DNA from: Serratia quinivorans
Lineage (GTDB): Bacteria > Pseudomonadota > Gammaproteobacteria > Enterobacterales > Enterobacteriaceae
Reading direction: 5' to 3'
DNA length: 64,000 bases
Assembly (NCBI GenBank): GCA_900457075.1
Contig: UGYN01000002.1
Coordinates: forward strand, 186,001-250,000
Positions 1 through 11,327 of this stretch are shown one piece after another; within the stretch, counting starts at the first letter, position 1, and every line of letters starts with the position of its first letter. Below the pieces are notes generated by a model. The model was not told the origin of the DNA. It saw nothing but the letters and a program-made list of their open reading frames with translations, and did not search any database. The translations under genes and the position numbers were made by a program.

Positions 1-407
<407 letters not shown>

Positions 408-464
408 TCATGGCGCTTTGGCCCTGCCAAAATCCTTTCGTTACCCTTACCCCTGGAGACGACT

Positions 465-842
465 ATGAGCCTGTATGCAACCCTGGAAGATGCTATTGAA
501 GCGGCGCGCGAGGAGTTTATTGAATCCGCCGAGAGCGGTAGCGACGATCAGCCGCCGGCAGTGCAACAATTCAATCTGCAAAAATACGTGATGCTGGATG
601 GTGATACCATGTGGCAGGCCGAGTTTTTTGAACAAGAAGGTGAGTCGGTCGAATGCCTGACACTACGCAGCGGTGCGGCGGCCCAGGCTATTTTTGACGG
701 TGATTATGACGAAATCGAAATTAGTGCCGAATGGATAGAAGAAAACACGCTGCACGAGTGGGAAGAAGGTGATTTCCAACTCGATCCGCCGTTGGATACC
801 GAAGAGGGCCAGACCGCCGCCGACGAGTGGGATGAACGTTGA
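465..842 (+). CDS. msyB: Acidic protein MsyB
   Basis: A 125-residue, strongly acidic protein close to the E. coli MsyB length of 124. Recognisable blocks are MSLYATLEDAIEAAREEF near the start, VQQFNLQKYV, IFDGDYDEIEI, and the end PPLDTEEGQTAADEWDER. MsyB is known as a multicopy suppressor of secY and secA export defects; its exact role is unclear. A GGAGA ribosome site precedes the ATG. It lies near yceK and mdoGH as in E. coli. Confidence 0.93.
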   Translation: MSLYATLEDAIEAAREEFIESAESGSDDQPPAVQQFNLQKYVMLDGDTMWQAEFFEQEGESVECLTLRSGAAAQAIFDGDYDEIEISAEWIEENTLHEWEEGDFQLDPPLDTEEGQTAADEWDER

Positions 843-907
843 ATAATAGCGGGCGGGAGCGAGTAAAATCCCGCCCATAAACCCCCCATAATTTTCAGAG
901 AGGCAGC

Positions 908-1468
908 ATGATTATCCGCCAGGCGCAACCCGAAGATTACCCCGCTATTTTGCAACTGCAAACAGAAAATACCCCCGCAAATTTAAGCGATAGCCAAAAG
1001 CGTCAGGGTTTTATTGTTTCGAGCATGAACGATGCGCAGTTGGCCCACATTAACCAGGGTCTCGGTATTCTGGTGGCGGTTGAAGACCAAACGTTGGCCG
1101 GCTTTGTTTGCCTGATGACCCCGGACGCACAGCCGCGCCCGCCGGTAGTGGATGCGATGCTGGAAAAACTGGCCGGCGAGTCATTCAACGGACGGCCTTT
1201 GAGTGAACAACGGGTATTTATGTACGGGCCGGTGTGCCTGGATCCCGCCTGGCGCGGTAAAGGCGTACTGAAGCAGTTGTTCGCCGCCGTCAAAGCGCAC
1301 ACCCGGGAGAAATTCGACGTTGGCGCCCTGTTTATTGACGACAACAACCCGCATTCACTGGCTGCCCACCAGCAAGGATTAAAGATGACGGTGCTGGCGC
1401 CCTTCCACTGCGGCCCACATGGCTACCAGCTGCTGGTGTTTACCACTCGGGAACAGACTTATTCGTAA
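908..1468 (+). CDS. GNAT family N-acetyltransferase
   Basis: A 186-residue protein that begins MIIRQAQPEDYPAIL, a typical GNAT N-terminal strand, and carries the acetyl-CoA binding motif A around residues 109-125 (VCLDPAWRGKGVLKQLF, with RGKG). The substrate cannot be told from the sequence. An AGAGAGGCAGC ribosome site precedes the ATG. It lies 65 bp downstream of msyB on the same strand and its last codons overlap the convergent yceK end by 10 bp. Confidence 0.85.
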   Translation: MIIRQAQPEDYPAILQLQTENTPANLSDSQKRQGFIVSSMNDAQLAHINQGLGILVAVEDQTLAGFVCLMTPDAQPRPPVVDAMLEKLAGESFNGRPLSEQRVFMYGPVCLDPAWRGKGVLKQLFAAVKAHTREKFDVGALFIDDNNPHSLAAHQQGLKMTVLAPFHCGPHGYQLLVFTTREQTYS

Positions 1469-1707
1469 GGCCCGTGCTGTGCATCAAACGGCAGCATAAA
1501 AGTATCCACCACCATCGACAGCGGCACATCGATCACCGTGACATAGCGCCAGGGAGTATCGCGCAGATCCCATTGCACACCCGGGTAATATTGATGGCCG
1601 TGCCCGGCGCCTGGCACTGTGCGGCTGATAATACTGCCGCAGCCGGTTAACAGCGCCACGCCTGTTGCCAATAATGCCAGCCGAAGAAAAGAAGAGAGAT
1701 TCACCAA
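1459..1707 (-). CDS. yceK: YceK-family lipoprotein (DUF1375)
   Basis: An 82-residue protein with a lipoprotein signal peptide whose lipobox LLTGC puts the lipidated cysteine at position 23. The mature part contains the family motif GVQWDLRDTPW and ends VPLSMVVDTFMLPFD, typical of YceK/YidQ-type outer-membrane lipoproteins of unknown function. In E. coli yceK also sits between mdoH and msyB, which supports the name. An in-frame extension is possible but would place residues before the signal peptide. Confidence 0.85.
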   Translation of the reverse strand: MVNLSSFLRLALLATGVALLTGCGSIISRTVPGAGHGHQYYPGVQWDLRDTPWRYVTVIDVPLSMVVDTFMLPFDAQHGPYE

Positions 1708-1810
1708 ATTGACTCTTAGCCCTGGTTGTTCTGAAAGTAAACAACGCCCGGCGCGAATGTTAACATAGTTTTTTCCTTGCAGATCGTCAGCATTGCGTCA
1801 GCGAAGAGCC

Positions 1811-1846
1811 AAAAAAAAACGGGGAACACGCTGTGCGCATTCCCCG
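1811..1846 (-). terminator. Rho-independent terminator after mdoH
   Basis: On the minus strand CGGGGAA and TTCCCCG form a 7-bp stem (1820-1826 with 1840-1846), followed by nine U residues (1811-1819). It lies 22 bp past the mdoH stop codon and closes the mdoGH operon. Confidence 0.85.
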
Positions 1847-1867
1847 TTTGGGCTACCCGGTCAACGC

Positions 1868-4429
1868 TTAGCGCTGACCTTGCGGATGAGCCCGTTCATT
1901 GTGTGGCAATTGCTGGTAATGCTCACGCCAGGCGGCACCTTCCGGCAACAACCAGACACGTTGATGCAGGCGCGACAAGGCAACGGGATCGCTCAACAGT
2001 TCCAGGCGTTTGCCCTTCACCAATTTCTCCGGCCCCAGTTGCAACGCCTCATTCACCCGCTCTTCACGATTGCGCTCGATAGCACCACGCAGATGGTGAC
2101 GCGCAGTTGCCAGCGCAGCCGCCAAAGCATTGAACGACGGGTTAACCACGGCGTGCATAAAGCCATTGGCCAGTGCACGTTCACGGTTAAGCTGCAGATA
2201 CTCTTCGGTCGCCAGCAGTTCACGCGGAGGAGAATACTCTTCCGGGATCAGGAACAGTTTGGCGCGCTTGCTCTTGATCCCCAGCGTCGCACGGCTCGAC
2301 AGAGACGAAACGATCGGTGACAGGATCAGTGAGAAGACGATTGGCGACAACCACCACAGGAAGCGCAGATCCAACCAGGCCATACCCCCCGCCCAGACCA
2401 GACCGAGCAGCATCTGTGAACCATGGCGCTTAAAGGCTTCGCTCCATGGCGTGTCATCATCGTCACGCTGCGGAGAATTCCACACCACTTCCCAACCGAG
2501 GAAGGCGCTGACCACGAACACCGTGTGGAACAACATCCGTACCGGTGCCAACAGCACCGAGAACAGCATTTCCAACAGCATCGACAGGAACAGACGCACA
2601 CCACCGCCGTATTCTTTGGCACCCTTCGCCCAGATCAGCACGATACTGAGCAGCTTGGGCAGGAACAACAGCACCAGAGTGGTAGAGAACAGCGCTATTG
2701 CCAGTTCAGGACGCCACTGCGGCCAGACCGGGAACAGCTGACGTGGCTGCAGGAAGTACTGCGGCTCCATCAGGGTATGCACCACCTGCAACGCGGTGGA
2801 CAGCGCCAGGAACATAAACCACAGCGGCGCCGACAGATAGGACATCACACCGGTCAGGAACACCGCACGGTGCACCGGGTGCATGCCCTTCACCAGGAAC
2901 AGACGGAAGTTCATCAGGTTACCGTGGCACCAGCGACGGTCACGCTTCAGTTCATCCAACAGGTTAGGCGGCAATTCTTCGTAGCTGCCCGGCAGATCAT
3001 AAGCAATCCACACGCCCCAACCGGCACGACGCATCAGTGCGGCTTCCACAAAGTCATGCGACAAGATGGAACCGGCAAAAGAGCCTTCACCCGGCAGCGG
3101 TGCCAGCGCACAGTGCTCGATAAACGGCTTCACGCGGATAATCGCGTTGTGACCCCAGTAGTGCGACTCGCCCAATTGCCAGAAATGCAGGCCAGCGGTA
3201 AACAGCGGCCCGTAGACCCGGGTGGCAAACTGCTGCACACGGGCATACAGCGTATCCATACCCGAAGCTTTCGGCGCAGACTGAATGATGCCGGCGTTCG
3301 GGTTGGCTTCCATCAGGCGCACCAAACCGGTGAGACACTCGCCGCTCATCACGCTATCGGCGTCCAGGATCACCATATAGCTGTACTCGCCACCCCAGCG
3401 ACGGCAGAAGTCGTCGATGTTGCCGCTTTTACGTTTCACGCGGCGACGACGGCGGCGATAGAAGATACGGCCATGGCCATCTACGTCACGGCACAGTTCC
3501 ATCCAGGCCTTCTGTTCCGCCATGCAGATATCCGGGTCGTAGCTGTCGCTCAGCACGTAGATATCGAAATGTTCAAGCTGGCCGGTGGCGGCAACCGACT
3601 CATAGGTCGCGCGCAGGCCGGCGAACACCCGTTCGACGTCTTCGTTACAGATAGGCATGATCAACGCGGTGCGGTGCGCCGGATTAATTGGCTCATCGCC
3701 CTTGATGGTGGAGGAGATACTGTATTTGTCTTTGCCGATCAGCAGTTGCAGGAAGCCCATCAGCGCAGTCCAGAAACCGGCCGATACCCAACAGAACAAA
3801 ATGGCGAACAGGATCAGAATGCCGGTTTGCAAAACGTAAGGCAGCAGTTGCAACACCGACTGCATCAAGTCCTGATCCAGCATCGCCATAGGATCGATCA
3901 GCGCCCAGCCCTGATACGGCAAAATGGTTTTCATGTACCAGGTAGCGATACCGGTCTGCACCAGCATCAGCACCAACAGCACATAACGGCGCATCGAACC
4001 GACCACGCGCCAGCGGTTTTCCGCGGCGGCTTCCTCTTTGGAAGCATGGCGGTTGTGCGGTGAACGCCCCAGCAGAGAATCCCAGAAACGTGCCACCGGA
4101 TTGGTACGCCAGGCTTCAGGGAACATGCTGGTACGTTTAATCGGTGGCGTGGCCTTCAAAATACTGCGGCCTTCCACGTCATTGTCAAAATCGTCGTCGC
4201 TGACCGCATCCGGCCAGGCACTTTCGATACGCGCCTTGACCGAGGCCAACGCCACGTCATCCGCCGACAGCGTATTAACGTTGGCATCGGCGGCACCCAT
4301 CTTGCGATGCAGTGCCTCCAGTGCCTCGGCGTCATCCGCTCCAGGCTGGGGGTTAAGCGCCTCCGACCGCTCAGCGGTCAGAGGCATTGCCGCAAGATAA
4401 TCCTGGGCAAGTTGAGTAGGCTTATTCAT
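1868..4429 (-). CDS. mdoH: Glucans biosynthesis glucosyltransferase H
   Basis: An 853-residue inner-membrane glycosyltransferase family 2 enzyme (E. coli 847). It polymerises UDP-glucose into the beta-1,2-linked backbone of osmoregulated periplasmic glucans and probably moves the chain across the membrane. Visible are N-terminal transmembrane helices, the catalytic domain with [15 protein letters not shown] (DxD) and the RDRRWCHGN acceptor motif, then several C-terminal helices. The start [12 protein letters not shown] was chosen because it matches homologues and gives an 8-bp overlap (ATGAATAA) with the mdoG stop, indicating translational coupling. A longer frame upstream has no family support. 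Confidence 0.95.
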   Translation of the reverse strand: MNKPTQLAQDYLAAMPLTAERSEALNPQPGADDAEALEALHRKMGAADANVNTLSADDVALASVKARIESAWPDAVSDDDFDNDVEGRSILKATPPIKRTSMFPEAWRTNPVARFWDSLLGRSPHNRHASKEEAAAENRWRVVGSMRRYVLLVLMLVQTGIATWYMKTILPYQGWALIDPMAMLDQDLMQSVLQLLPYVLQTGILILFAILFCWVSAGFWTALMGFLQLLIGKDKYSISSTIKGDEPINPAHRTALIMPICNEDVERVFAGLRATYESVAATGQLEHFDIYVLSDSYDPDICMAEQKAWMELCRDVDGHGRIFYRRRRRRVKRKSGNIDDFCRRWGGEYSYMVILDADSVMSGECLTGLVRLMEANPNAGIIQSAPKASGMDTLYARVQQFATRVYGPLFTAGLHFWQLGESHYWGHNAIIRVKPFIEHCALAPLPGEGSFAGSILSHDFVEAALMRRAGWGVWIAYDLPGSYEELPPNLLDELKRDRRWCHGNLMNFRLFLVKGMHPVHRAVFLTGVMSYLSAPLWFMFLALSTALQVVHTLMEPQYFLQPRQLFPVWPQWRPELAIALFSTTLVLLFLPKLLSIVLIWAKGAKEYGGGVRLFLSMLLEMLFSVLLAPVRMLFHTVFVVSAFLGWEVVWNSPQRDDDDTPWSEAFKRHGSQMLLGLVWAGGMAWLDLRFLWWLSPIVFSLILSPIVSSLSSRATLGIKSKRAKLFLIPEEYSPPRELLATEEYLQLNRERALANGFMHAVVNPSFNALAAALATARHHLRGAIERNREERVNEALQLGPEKLVKGKRLELLSDPVALSRLHQRVWLLPEGAAWREHYQQLPHNERAHPQGQR

Positions 4430-6030
4430 TGGCAGGTAGCTGATAGCTCCAGGTTTCCGACAGGGTCTTATCACCATTGACCAGCGCGGCGCGCATTTCT
4501 ACCGGCTTCTTGTCGTCTTTCACTTTCAGACGCAGCGTCAGGCGCCAGCCTTTGGTCACTGGATTATAGCGGACATTGTTTTCTACCATTTCACCGTTAT
4601 CACCGATGCTTACCTGAGCGGCAACCGGCGTAGCACCATCCAGGCCTTTCAGTACCGGCCCGACGAAGTCGACCAGGAATGCCACGCTGCCGTCTGGCTC
4701 GCGGATCAGGTTAGACTGCTTCACGTCACCGGTAGAGCGCATGGTCTGGCTGACGTAGGCAATATCCTGTGAATGCAACTTGTCTTCGTCACGGGTGAAA
4801 TGCAGGCGATAGTTCAGCGCCAGCGGTGTCTTGGCATCCGGCAACACGTCTGGAGTCCAGAAAGCAACGATGTTGTCATTGGTTTCATCCGCCGTTGGGA
4901 TTTCCACCAATTCAACTTTACCTTTGCCCCAGTCGCCACGCGGCTCAATCCAGGCGCTTGGGCGCAGATCGTAACGATCGTCCAGATCTTCGTAATCCTT
5001 GAAGTTACGACCACGCTGCAGCAGACCGAAACCTTTAGGGTTCTCGACCTGATAGGTGCTGACGGACAAATGCTTCGGATTATTCAGCGGACGCCAGATC
5101 CACTCGCCGTTGCCGGCATGGATAGACAGACCGTTGGAATCATGCAACGCCGGACGGTAGTTCAGAGTTGGTGAAGGTTGGTTCGGCCCGAACAGGTACA
5201 TGCTGGTCAGCGGTGCCATGCCCAGTTTGCCGACCTTGTCGCGCAGGAACACTTTAGACTCGACGTCTACCGTGGTATCGCGGCCCGGATAGACCACAAA
5301 ACGGTAAGCCCCGGTAGCGCGCGGTGAATCCAGCAGCGCGTAAATCACCAGGTGCTTGTCGCCCTGCTTCGGACGTTCAACCCAGAATTCGCGGAAACGC
5401 GGGAACTCTTCACCGGATGGCAAGGCGGTATCAATGGCCAGACCACGGGCGGAAATCCCGTAAACCTGCCCTTTACCTACCACGCGGAAATAGCTCGCGC
5501 CCAGCAGGCTCATAATTTCGTCGTTCTTATCCGCACTGTTGATCGGATAAATCACCTTGAAACCGGCGAAGCCGAGGTTTTTTTACCGAATCCGGATCGT
5601 GCTTCACCGAACCAAAGTTGAAGTAGTCCGGGCTGTACTTGATCTGCTTGACGGTGGTCGAGGTGACCTCGTTGATTTTCACCGGCGTGTCGAAGTACAT
5701 CCCCTGATGATAAAACTCAAGCTTGAATGGGGTTTTCAGCTTGCTCCAATAGGCTTTATCGTGATTGAACTGAATTTGCTGATAGTCCGCGAATTTCATC
5801 TCACGGAATTGAGAAGGAAGGTTGCTTTTCGGAGCCTCGAAGCCTTTCCCTGCCAGATCCTGCGCCTGCTTGGCCACATCATCAATAGAAAAAGCCCATG
5901 CTGGCGAAGTCAACAGCGTGAACAATACGGTCGCACCTAACCAACGTACGCTCGCGGCGCGTGGTTTCTTGGATAATATATTAACTAGCACATCCCCCCC
6001 TATTCGTGTGCTCAAATCATTTAAATCCAT
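4422..6030 (-). pseudogene. mdoG: Glucans biosynthesis protein G, frameshifted
   Basis: Periplasmic MdoG/OpgG works with MdoH in making periplasmic glucan. The N-terminal frame (6030 to about 5580) has a Sec signal ending LLTSPAWA and then [17 protein letters not shown]; the rest (from 5578) resumes with [19 protein letters not shown] and ends WSYQLPANE, exactly as in E. coli. The two parts lie in different frames. A run of seven A on the coding strand (5578-5584) where six would give VKNLGFAGF explains this: one extra base. As written the protein stops after about 167 residues. The start is uncertain: 6030 gives a long leader before the signal peptide, and an internal start is possible. A sequencing error is as likely as a mutation. 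Confidence 0.9.
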
Positions 6031-6249
6031 ATTAATGGATTATTCAGCTTTCCGACAACATGATAAATGGATGGTTCATGTTTATGGCTCATTGTTTAAG
6101 CAGCTGACTAAACACCAGCGTAGCAAGCCCCGCAACAAGACGCTATGGAAAAATGTGAAACGCTATAGTAGGGTTTGAGGTTCGATTTAACCATTGCCGA
6201 CTTATTAAGCGTGTTAATGACCATTCGATAAAATCATCAGCGGTAAACT

Positions 6250-7380
6250 ATGACTAAAGGCAGCAACCAACGCGAGTTTTTCCTCGATTCGATCCGGGCT
6301 TATTTGATGCTGCTCGGCATCCCTTTTCATCTGTCCCTGATCTATTCCAGCCATGCCTGGGCGGTGAACAGTGCTACCCCTTCCTTCTCGCTGACAGTGC
6401 TGAACGACTTCATCCATGCCTTCCGCATGCAGGTGTTCTTCGTGATTTCCGGCTACTTCTCATACCTGCTCTATGAGCGTTATGAACGCCATAAGTGGTT
6501 GAAGGTAAGGCTGGAGCGGGTGGCGATCCCACTGCTGAGTTCGATCCCGTTAATAACGGTGCCACAGTTTTTCATGCTGAAATACTTCACCGATAAATTA
6601 AACGGCTGGGAAAATTTTTCGCTCTACCAGAAAATAAATGTAACAGTTTGGGAGCTGGTTTCTCACCTGTGGTTTTTATTAACGCTATCATTACTGACTA
6701 CTCTTTGCTTTTACCTGTTCAAAAAAATCAAGGCCATTAAAAGTAATACCCCGCCCTATCCAATAAATAAAATGACTGGATTAGGAAACATCTCACTGTT
6801 CTTTCTTGTTTATGCTTTATTCTATTCGGCCGGGCACCGTATTATTTTAATTTTTGCGCCGTATTTACTCTCCAATGGCCTGTTCAATTTCGTGGTCATG
6901 GAGACGATGTTCTACCTGCCGTTCTTCATCCTTGGCGCTTACGCCTTCAAGTACGTGTGGTTGAAAGAGATTTTCCTCAAACCCTCTGTCTGGTCACTGC
7001 TCGGTTCACTGCTGCTGTTCATTGCCTACATGCTGAATCAGAAGTATCTGGCCCACAGCAGCTATATGTTTGAACTGGAAGTGCTGATCAAAACTCTGCT
7101 GGGGATCCTGATGGCCAACGTGGTTTTCTCATTTGGACATAGCCTGCTGAATTATCACTCGCCACGAATCACTTATCTGGTCAACGCCTCGCTGTTTATA
7201 TATCTGGTGCACCATCCACTGACCCTGATATATGGTGCGTTTGTGACACCACATATCGACAATAACCTGCTGGGTTTCGCGCTGGGTTTGGTGTTTGTCT
7301 TCTCCTGTGCCTTCGCCTTATATGAGTTGCACAAACGCGTCCCATTGCTCCGCTTCCTGTTCTCCGGAAAACCGCAATAA
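6250..7380 (+). CDS. mdoC: Glucans biosynthesis protein C (acyltransferase 3 family)
   Basis: A 376-residue polytopic membrane protein of the acyltransferase-3 family. MdoC/OpgC transfers succinyl groups from the cytoplasm to periplasmic glucan. It starts MTKGSNQREFFLDSIRAYLM and carries the conserved early His in LGIPFHLSLIYSSHAW plus about ten hydrophobic helices. It is divergent from mdoG across 219 bp, the standard mdoC/mdoGH layout, so both promoters, including the osmosensitive one, should lie at 6031-6249. Confidence 0.93.
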   Translation: MTKGSNQREFFLDSIRAYLMLLGIPFHLSLIYSSHAWAVNSATPSFSLTVLNDFIHAFRMQVFFVISGYFSYLLYERYERHKWLKVRLERVAIPLLSSIPLITVPQFFMLKYFTDKLNGWENFSLYQKINVTVWELVSHLWFLLTLSLLTTLCFYLFKKIKAIKSNTPPYPINKMTGLGNISLFFLVYALFYSAGHRIILIFAPYLLSNGLFNFVVMETMFYLPFFILGAYAFKYVWLKEIFLKPSVWSLLGSLLLFIAYMLNQKYLAHSSYMFELEVLIKTLLGILMANVVFSFGHSLLNYHSPRITYLVNASLFIYLVHHPLTLIYGAFVTPHIDNNLLGFALGLVFVFSCAFALYELHKRVPLLRFLFSGKPQ

Positions 7381-7386
7381 CCGATT

Positions 7387-7411
7387 GGCATCGCCCTCTC
7401 AGGGTGATGCC
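7387..7411 (+). terminator. Hairpin after mdoC
   Basis: GGCATC and GATGCC with an inner CCCT/AGGG form a near-perfect stem just after the mdoC stop. No U-run follows directly, so it may act as a transcript end or processing stop only. Confidence 0.4.
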
Positions 7412-7596
7412 TCATCTCCTGGCGCCAGCAAATTCGTCTTCGTTAACTTTTTGAATGTGTTACGCATCCTCACACATTGAGCATATTCCTAATAATCGTC
7501 CTATTCCCGCCATCACATTGCAAAACGGCAATCGCCTGTTACGCTCATTATGCAGATTTGTAAGTTTTTTTGTTTTTTCTTGGGCTGGGTAATCAT

Positions 7597-8613
7597 ATGA
7601 GAGAAGCATGGGTCGACTATGCGAAGGGAATCGGTATCATTTTAGTGGTCTTTGGCCACGTTAATCGCGGTTTATACAGTGCGGGCATTCACCTTTCAGA
7701 ATCGTTTTACCAACTGACTGACAGCGTTATCTACAGTTTTCATATGCCGTTGTTCTTTTTCCTCTCTGGCTTGTTTTTTGTTCAGTCATTAGAGAGAAAG
7801 GGAAAAGGTCGTTTTATCATCAGTAAAATTGATACCATCGTATACCCCTATATCATTTGGTCATTGCTGCAGGGCACCGTCGAGGTTGTGTTATCACGCT
7901 ATACCAACAACTCGGCCAGTCTGAACGACATGCTGGCGTTGTTTACTCATCCACGGGCACAATTCTGGTTCTTGTATGCCCTGTTTATGGTGTTTGTCCT
8001 TGCGACCCTGCTGTATAACAAAAATAAATTCAACTATATCCTGCCTACGCTGATCGTCATCAGTGCCGGGTTATACGTCTACCAGGACAGTCTTACCAAG
8101 GCTTTCCACTTTGGTTATATCACCAGTTTTATGATTTTCTTCCTGCTTGGTGCTTTGGCCATTCGTTACTCAGCCACTATTGCCAGAATCAGTATCACTT
8201 CCAGCCTGGTAGCCATGTTCGCCTTTGTGCTGCTTGAATGGGTTTTCCATGACTATCTTGGTCTGACCTATACCGATGCAGGTCTGTATTCCATGATCCT
8301 GGCCGTGGTCGCCATCACCTTTATCATTTGCCTATCCGTTTTGTTGGCGAAGGCAGACATAACCTGGCTGAAACGATTGGGTGAGTTAAGCATGGTGATC
8401 TACCTAATGCACATCCTGGCCGCCAGTGGGCTGCGTATAGTGTTGACCAAGTTTCTGCATGTTAATAACTGGTCAGCTCATATTATCGCCGGCACCTTGT
8501 TCGGTCTCATCGCACCGATGGTTGCTTACTATTTTATTCAACGGCTGCACCTCAATTTTCTGCTGGAACGTCCGAGTTTCCACCGGGCACAACCCAAAGA
8601 AAAAACCCTCTGA
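7597..8613 (+). CDS. Acyltransferase 3 family membrane protein
   Basis: A 338-residue protein starting MREAWVDYAKGIGIILVVF and continuing FGHVNRG, the N-terminal signature of OafA/fucose O-acetylase-like membrane acyltransferases with its essential His. About ten transmembrane segments follow. Such enzymes O-acylate surface sugars. The ATG at 7597 was preferred over an upstream TTG because it begins at the conserved WVDYAKG block. It follows mdoC on the same strand after 216 bp but is only distantly similar to it. The acceptor is unknown; surface polysaccharide or glucan are both possible. Confidence 0.85.
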   Translation: MREAWVDYAKGIGIILVVFGHVNRGLYSAGIHLSESFYQLTDSVIYSFHMPLFFFLSGLFFVQSLERKGKGRFIISKIDTIVYPYIIWSLLQGTVEVVLSRYTNNSASLNDMLALFTHPRAQFWFLYALFMVFVLATLLYNKNKFNYILPTLIVISAGLYVYQDSLTKAFHFGYITSFMIFFLLGALAIRYSATIARISITSSLVAMFAFVLLEWVFHDYLGLTYTDAGLYSMILAVVAITFIICLSVLLAKADITWLKRLGELSMVIYLMHILAASGLRIVLTKFLHVNNWSAHIIAGTLFGLIAPMVAYYFIQRLHLNFLLERPSFHRAQPKEKTL

Positions 8614-8931
8614 ACATCCGAGGCGGCTCCGGCCGCCTTCACCTCAGATTTGGCTACCAAAAACACATTTCCGCCGCATGCATAACTGCCGGGCCACAGC
8701 CGCAACACTGGATATAGAGCACACATTGCTCACCCCGCTGGTGAAAGTTAAGGCAAAGTTATGCTGGAGCATATTGCCGCTAGTTGTTATAACTGCAATG
8801 CATAAGTGGAAATCCACATCCCTGCCTTACGGTAGCGATTGGGCTCAATGAACCCTGAGGGACGGCGTTGTCGTTTTCATTGCGGCAATGTTTGCAGTAT
8901 CTCCCTTCCGTCACGACAGAGAGGATTTTTA
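8614..8931 (+). other. Intergenic region with one GC hairpin
   Basis: No gene is convincing here. GGCGGCTCCGGCCGCC (8622-8637) is a perfect 6-bp stem right after the acyltransferase stop and may end its transcript, although no U-run follows. The rest should hold the promoter of the small gene at 8932. Confidence 0.4.
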
Positions 8932-9156
8932 ATGACTGATAAAGACACTTCGGCTCCGGAAGCCGTACCAGAAAATGCCACCCTGCTGAAAATTCTGGGT
9001 CGGTTGCTTTCCGCACTGGATGCATCAATCAGCGGCAAGGACCGCAGCATTCTGGTCACCGAGCTTTCCAGCCTTAACCTTGACGGTATTTCAGAGTCAG
9101 AACGAAAACTGGCTGCCGAGCTGATCAAGCGGGCTTTGCAATCACTCGATCATTAA
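8932..9156 (+). CDS. Small hypothetical protein
   Basis: A 74-residue soluble protein starting MTDKDTSAPEAVPENATLL, with a good AGAGAGGATTTTTA ribosome region. The rest is predicted helical (ILGRLLSALDASISGKD, then two amphipathic helices ending ALQSLDH). The two-helix layout faintly recalls the YmgB/AriR biofilm-regulator family, but this is only a resemblance in pattern. It is a single-gene unit with its own terminator at 9172-9210. Confidence 0.6.
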   Translation: MTDKDTSAPEAVPENATLLKILGRLLSALDASISGKDRSILVTELSSLNLDGISESERKLAAELIKRALQSLDH

Positions 9157-9171
9157 TAACACCACGCCTGC

Positions 9172-9210
9172 AAACCATTAAGCCTCCTCGCGGGGGTTTA
9201 ATGGTTTTTC
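9172..9210 (+). terminator. Rho-independent terminator
   Basis: AAACCATTAA and TTAATGGTTT form a 10-bp stem with an inner CCTC/GGGG region, followed by five T. It ends the transcript of the 74-residue gene. Confidence 0.8.
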
Positions 9211-9443
9211 CTTCTCGCCAGTTTATTGTTCGCATAGAACCACAGTAAGCTGATAACTATAGATAAAAGCGAGAAGTTCATCGTTTTCTCCCCACTTCCT
9301 CACACTTTCTCCCTTAAATGACAATAAATGCCAAACTGTTTTCGAATCACCCTTGGCGTTTTACCTAAAAAACAGGCTATCATCATGGGGTATCTGCGCC
9401 CGCGCGCAACGCCTTTCCCCCCAGCCTGCAGGAGAACGTTATT

Positions 9444-11165
9444 TTGGATGCCAGCACCATTAACAGTTTGTTCATCATCGGTGCCGTGTTGGTGGGAGCA
9501 AGTATTCTTCTCAGTTCATTTTCTTCACGCCTGGGTATTCCCATTCTGGTGATCTTCCTCGCTATCGGCATGCTGGCGGGGGTCGATGGTCCGGGCGGTA
9601 TCGTTTTCAGTAATTACCCGGTGGCCTATCTGGTCAGTAACCTGGCACTGGCCGTGATCCTGCTCGATGGCGGCATGCGCACCCGCGTCAGTTCATTTCG
9701 TGTGGCACTTTGGCCGGCACTTTCCCTCGCCACCGTTGGCGTGGTGATCACCGCCGGGCTGACCGGGCTGGCTGCCGCCTGGTTGTTCAACCTCGATCTG
9801 CTACAGGGTATGCTGATTGGTGCCATTATCGGCTCCACCGACGCCGCAGCGGTATTTTCACTCCTCGGCGGTAAAGGGCTTAACGAACGCGTCAGCGCCA
9901 CGCTGGAAATTGAGTCCGGTAGCAACGATCCGATGGCGGTATTTCTTACCATCACCCTGATTGCGATGATCTCCGCCGGCGAAACCACGCTAAGCTGGAT
10001 GTTCCCCGTCCACCTGTTACAGCAGTTTGGTATGGGCATTGTTTTTGGGCTGGGCGGCGGCTGGCTGCTGCTGACCTTGATCAACCACATCAAACTGGCC
10101 GAAGGTCTCTACCCACTGCTGGCCGTCAGCGGCGGCATTTTGATTTTTGCGCTGACCACTGCGCTGGATGGTAGCGGCATACTGGCGGTGTATCTGTGTG
10201 GGTTGACGCTGGGCAACCGGCCAATCCGTAACCGACACGGCATTGTCCAAACCTTTGACGGTCTGGCCTGGCTGAGCCAGATCGGCATGTTCCTGGTGCT
10301 GGGGTTGCTGCTCAACCCGCACGAGTTGTTACCTATTGCCATCCCTGCCCTGCTGCTGTCGTTATGGATGATCCTGTTCGCCCGGCCGCTTTCCGTGTTT
10401 ATCGGGTTACTGCCGTTTCGCAGTTTTACTCTCCGTGAACGCAGCTTTATTTCCTGGGTCGGTCTGCGCGGCGCCGTACCGGTTATTTTGGCCGTATTCC
10501 CGATGATGGCCGGGTTGCCAAATGCGCAGCTGTTCTTCAACGTGGCCTTTTTTGTGGTGCTGGTTTCACTGTTGTTGCAAGGCACGACACTGTCGTTCGC
10601 CGCGAAGAAAGCCAAGGTTATAGTACCGCCGGCCCTGGCGCCTATTTCACGGGTCGGGTTGGACGTACACCCGGAAAACCAATGGGAACAGTTCGTTTAT
10701 CAGCTCTCGTCGGAAAACTGGTGTGTGGGTGCTGCACTGCGTGAATTGAAAATGCCACCCGGCACGCGTATTGCCGCACTGTTCCGTGGCAAAGAGTTGT
10801 TGCACCCTAGCGGGAGCACGCGGTTGCGCGAAGATGACATTCTGTGCGTTATCGGCCACGAGCATGACCTGCCGGTGCTGGGTAAACTGTTTAGCCAGGC
10901 GCCGGTGGTCACAATGGATGAGCGTTTCTTCGGCGACTTTATCCTGCAGTCGGACGCACGCCTGAGCGATATTTCGCAGGTGTATGGGCTTAACCTGCAA
11001 GAAGGTGTGGACGAACAACAAACACTGGGCCAATTCGTCATTAAACTGATTGGCGGCGAACCCGTGGTAGGCGATCAGGTCGAATGGGATGGCCTGACCT
11101 GGACCATAGCCGAGATGGATGGCAATGCCATCAGTAAAATCGGCGTAAAAATTGTGACTGACTGA
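9444..11165 (+). CDS. nhaP2: Potassium/proton antiporter NhaP2 (CvrA)
   Basis: A 573-residue CPA1 antiporter that exports K+ for H+ and helps cells survive low osmolarity. Residues 1 to about 395 form 12-13 transmembrane helices with [34 protein letters not shown] and the [11 protein letters not shown] motif holding the key acidic pair. A TrkA-C regulatory domain (about 400-480) and a CorC/HlyC-like C-terminal domain follow. The start is TTG at 9444, as in E. coli cvrA, with an AGGAGAA ribosome site 8 bp upstream. Confidence 0.95.
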   Translation: MDASTINSLFIIGAVLVGASILLSSFSSRLGIPILVIFLAIGMLAGVDGPGGIVFSNYPVAYLVSNLALAVILLDGGMRTRVSSFRVALWPALSLATVGVVITAGLTGLAAAWLFNLDLLQGMLIGAIIGSTDAAAVFSLLGGKGLNERVSATLEIESGSNDPMAVFLTITLIAMISAGETTLSWMFPVHLLQQFGMGIVFGLGGGWLLLTLINHIKLAEGLYPLLAVSGGILIFALTTALDGSGILAVYLCGLTLGNRPIRNRHGIVQTFDGLAWLSQIGMFLVLGLLLNPHELLPIAIPALLLSLWMILFARPLSVFIGLLPFRSFTLRERSFISWVGLRGAVPVILAVFPMMAGLPNAQLFFNVAFFVVLVSLLLQGTTLSFAAKKAKVIVPPALAPISRVGLDVHPENQWEQFVYQLSSENWCVGAALRELKMPPGTRIAALFRGKELLHPSGSTRLREDDILCVIGHEHDLPVLGKLFSQAPVVTMDERFFGDFILQSDARLSDISQVYGLNLQEGVDEQQTLGQFVIKLIGGEPVVGDQVEWDGLTWTIAEMDGNAISKIGVKIVTD

Positions 11166-11180
11166 CCCGCCCTCGACACC

Positions 11181-11210
11181 GGTCGCTGTGTGGCAATCCC
11201 CGCAGCGACC
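11181..11210 (+). terminator. Hairpin after nhaP2
   Basis: GGTCGCTG (11181-11188) pairs perfectly with CAGCGACC (11203-11210) 15 bp past the nhaP2 stop. There is no U-run, so intrinsic termination is uncertain. Confidence 0.4.
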
Positions 11211-11327
11211 GCCTCAAAACAGACGGAACTTATAGACCCGGAAAGGTTCTTAAACTCTGTGATTATCAAAACCGGGCGTTTAGCCCCGACGTTTTAACCT
11301 TTACTCTGGGAACGCTGCATAGCGGTG

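Noticed and set aside
2423..4063. Long plus-strand frame of 546 codons inside mdoH
   Set aside because: It lies wholly antisense to the conserved mdoH gene and its composition (His, Gln, Arg rich) is that of a shadow frame.
5578..5584. Phase variation or programmed slippage in mdoG
   Set aside because: The A tract is only seven long, no stimulatory structure is obvious, and similar single-base indels affect unrelated genes in this window.
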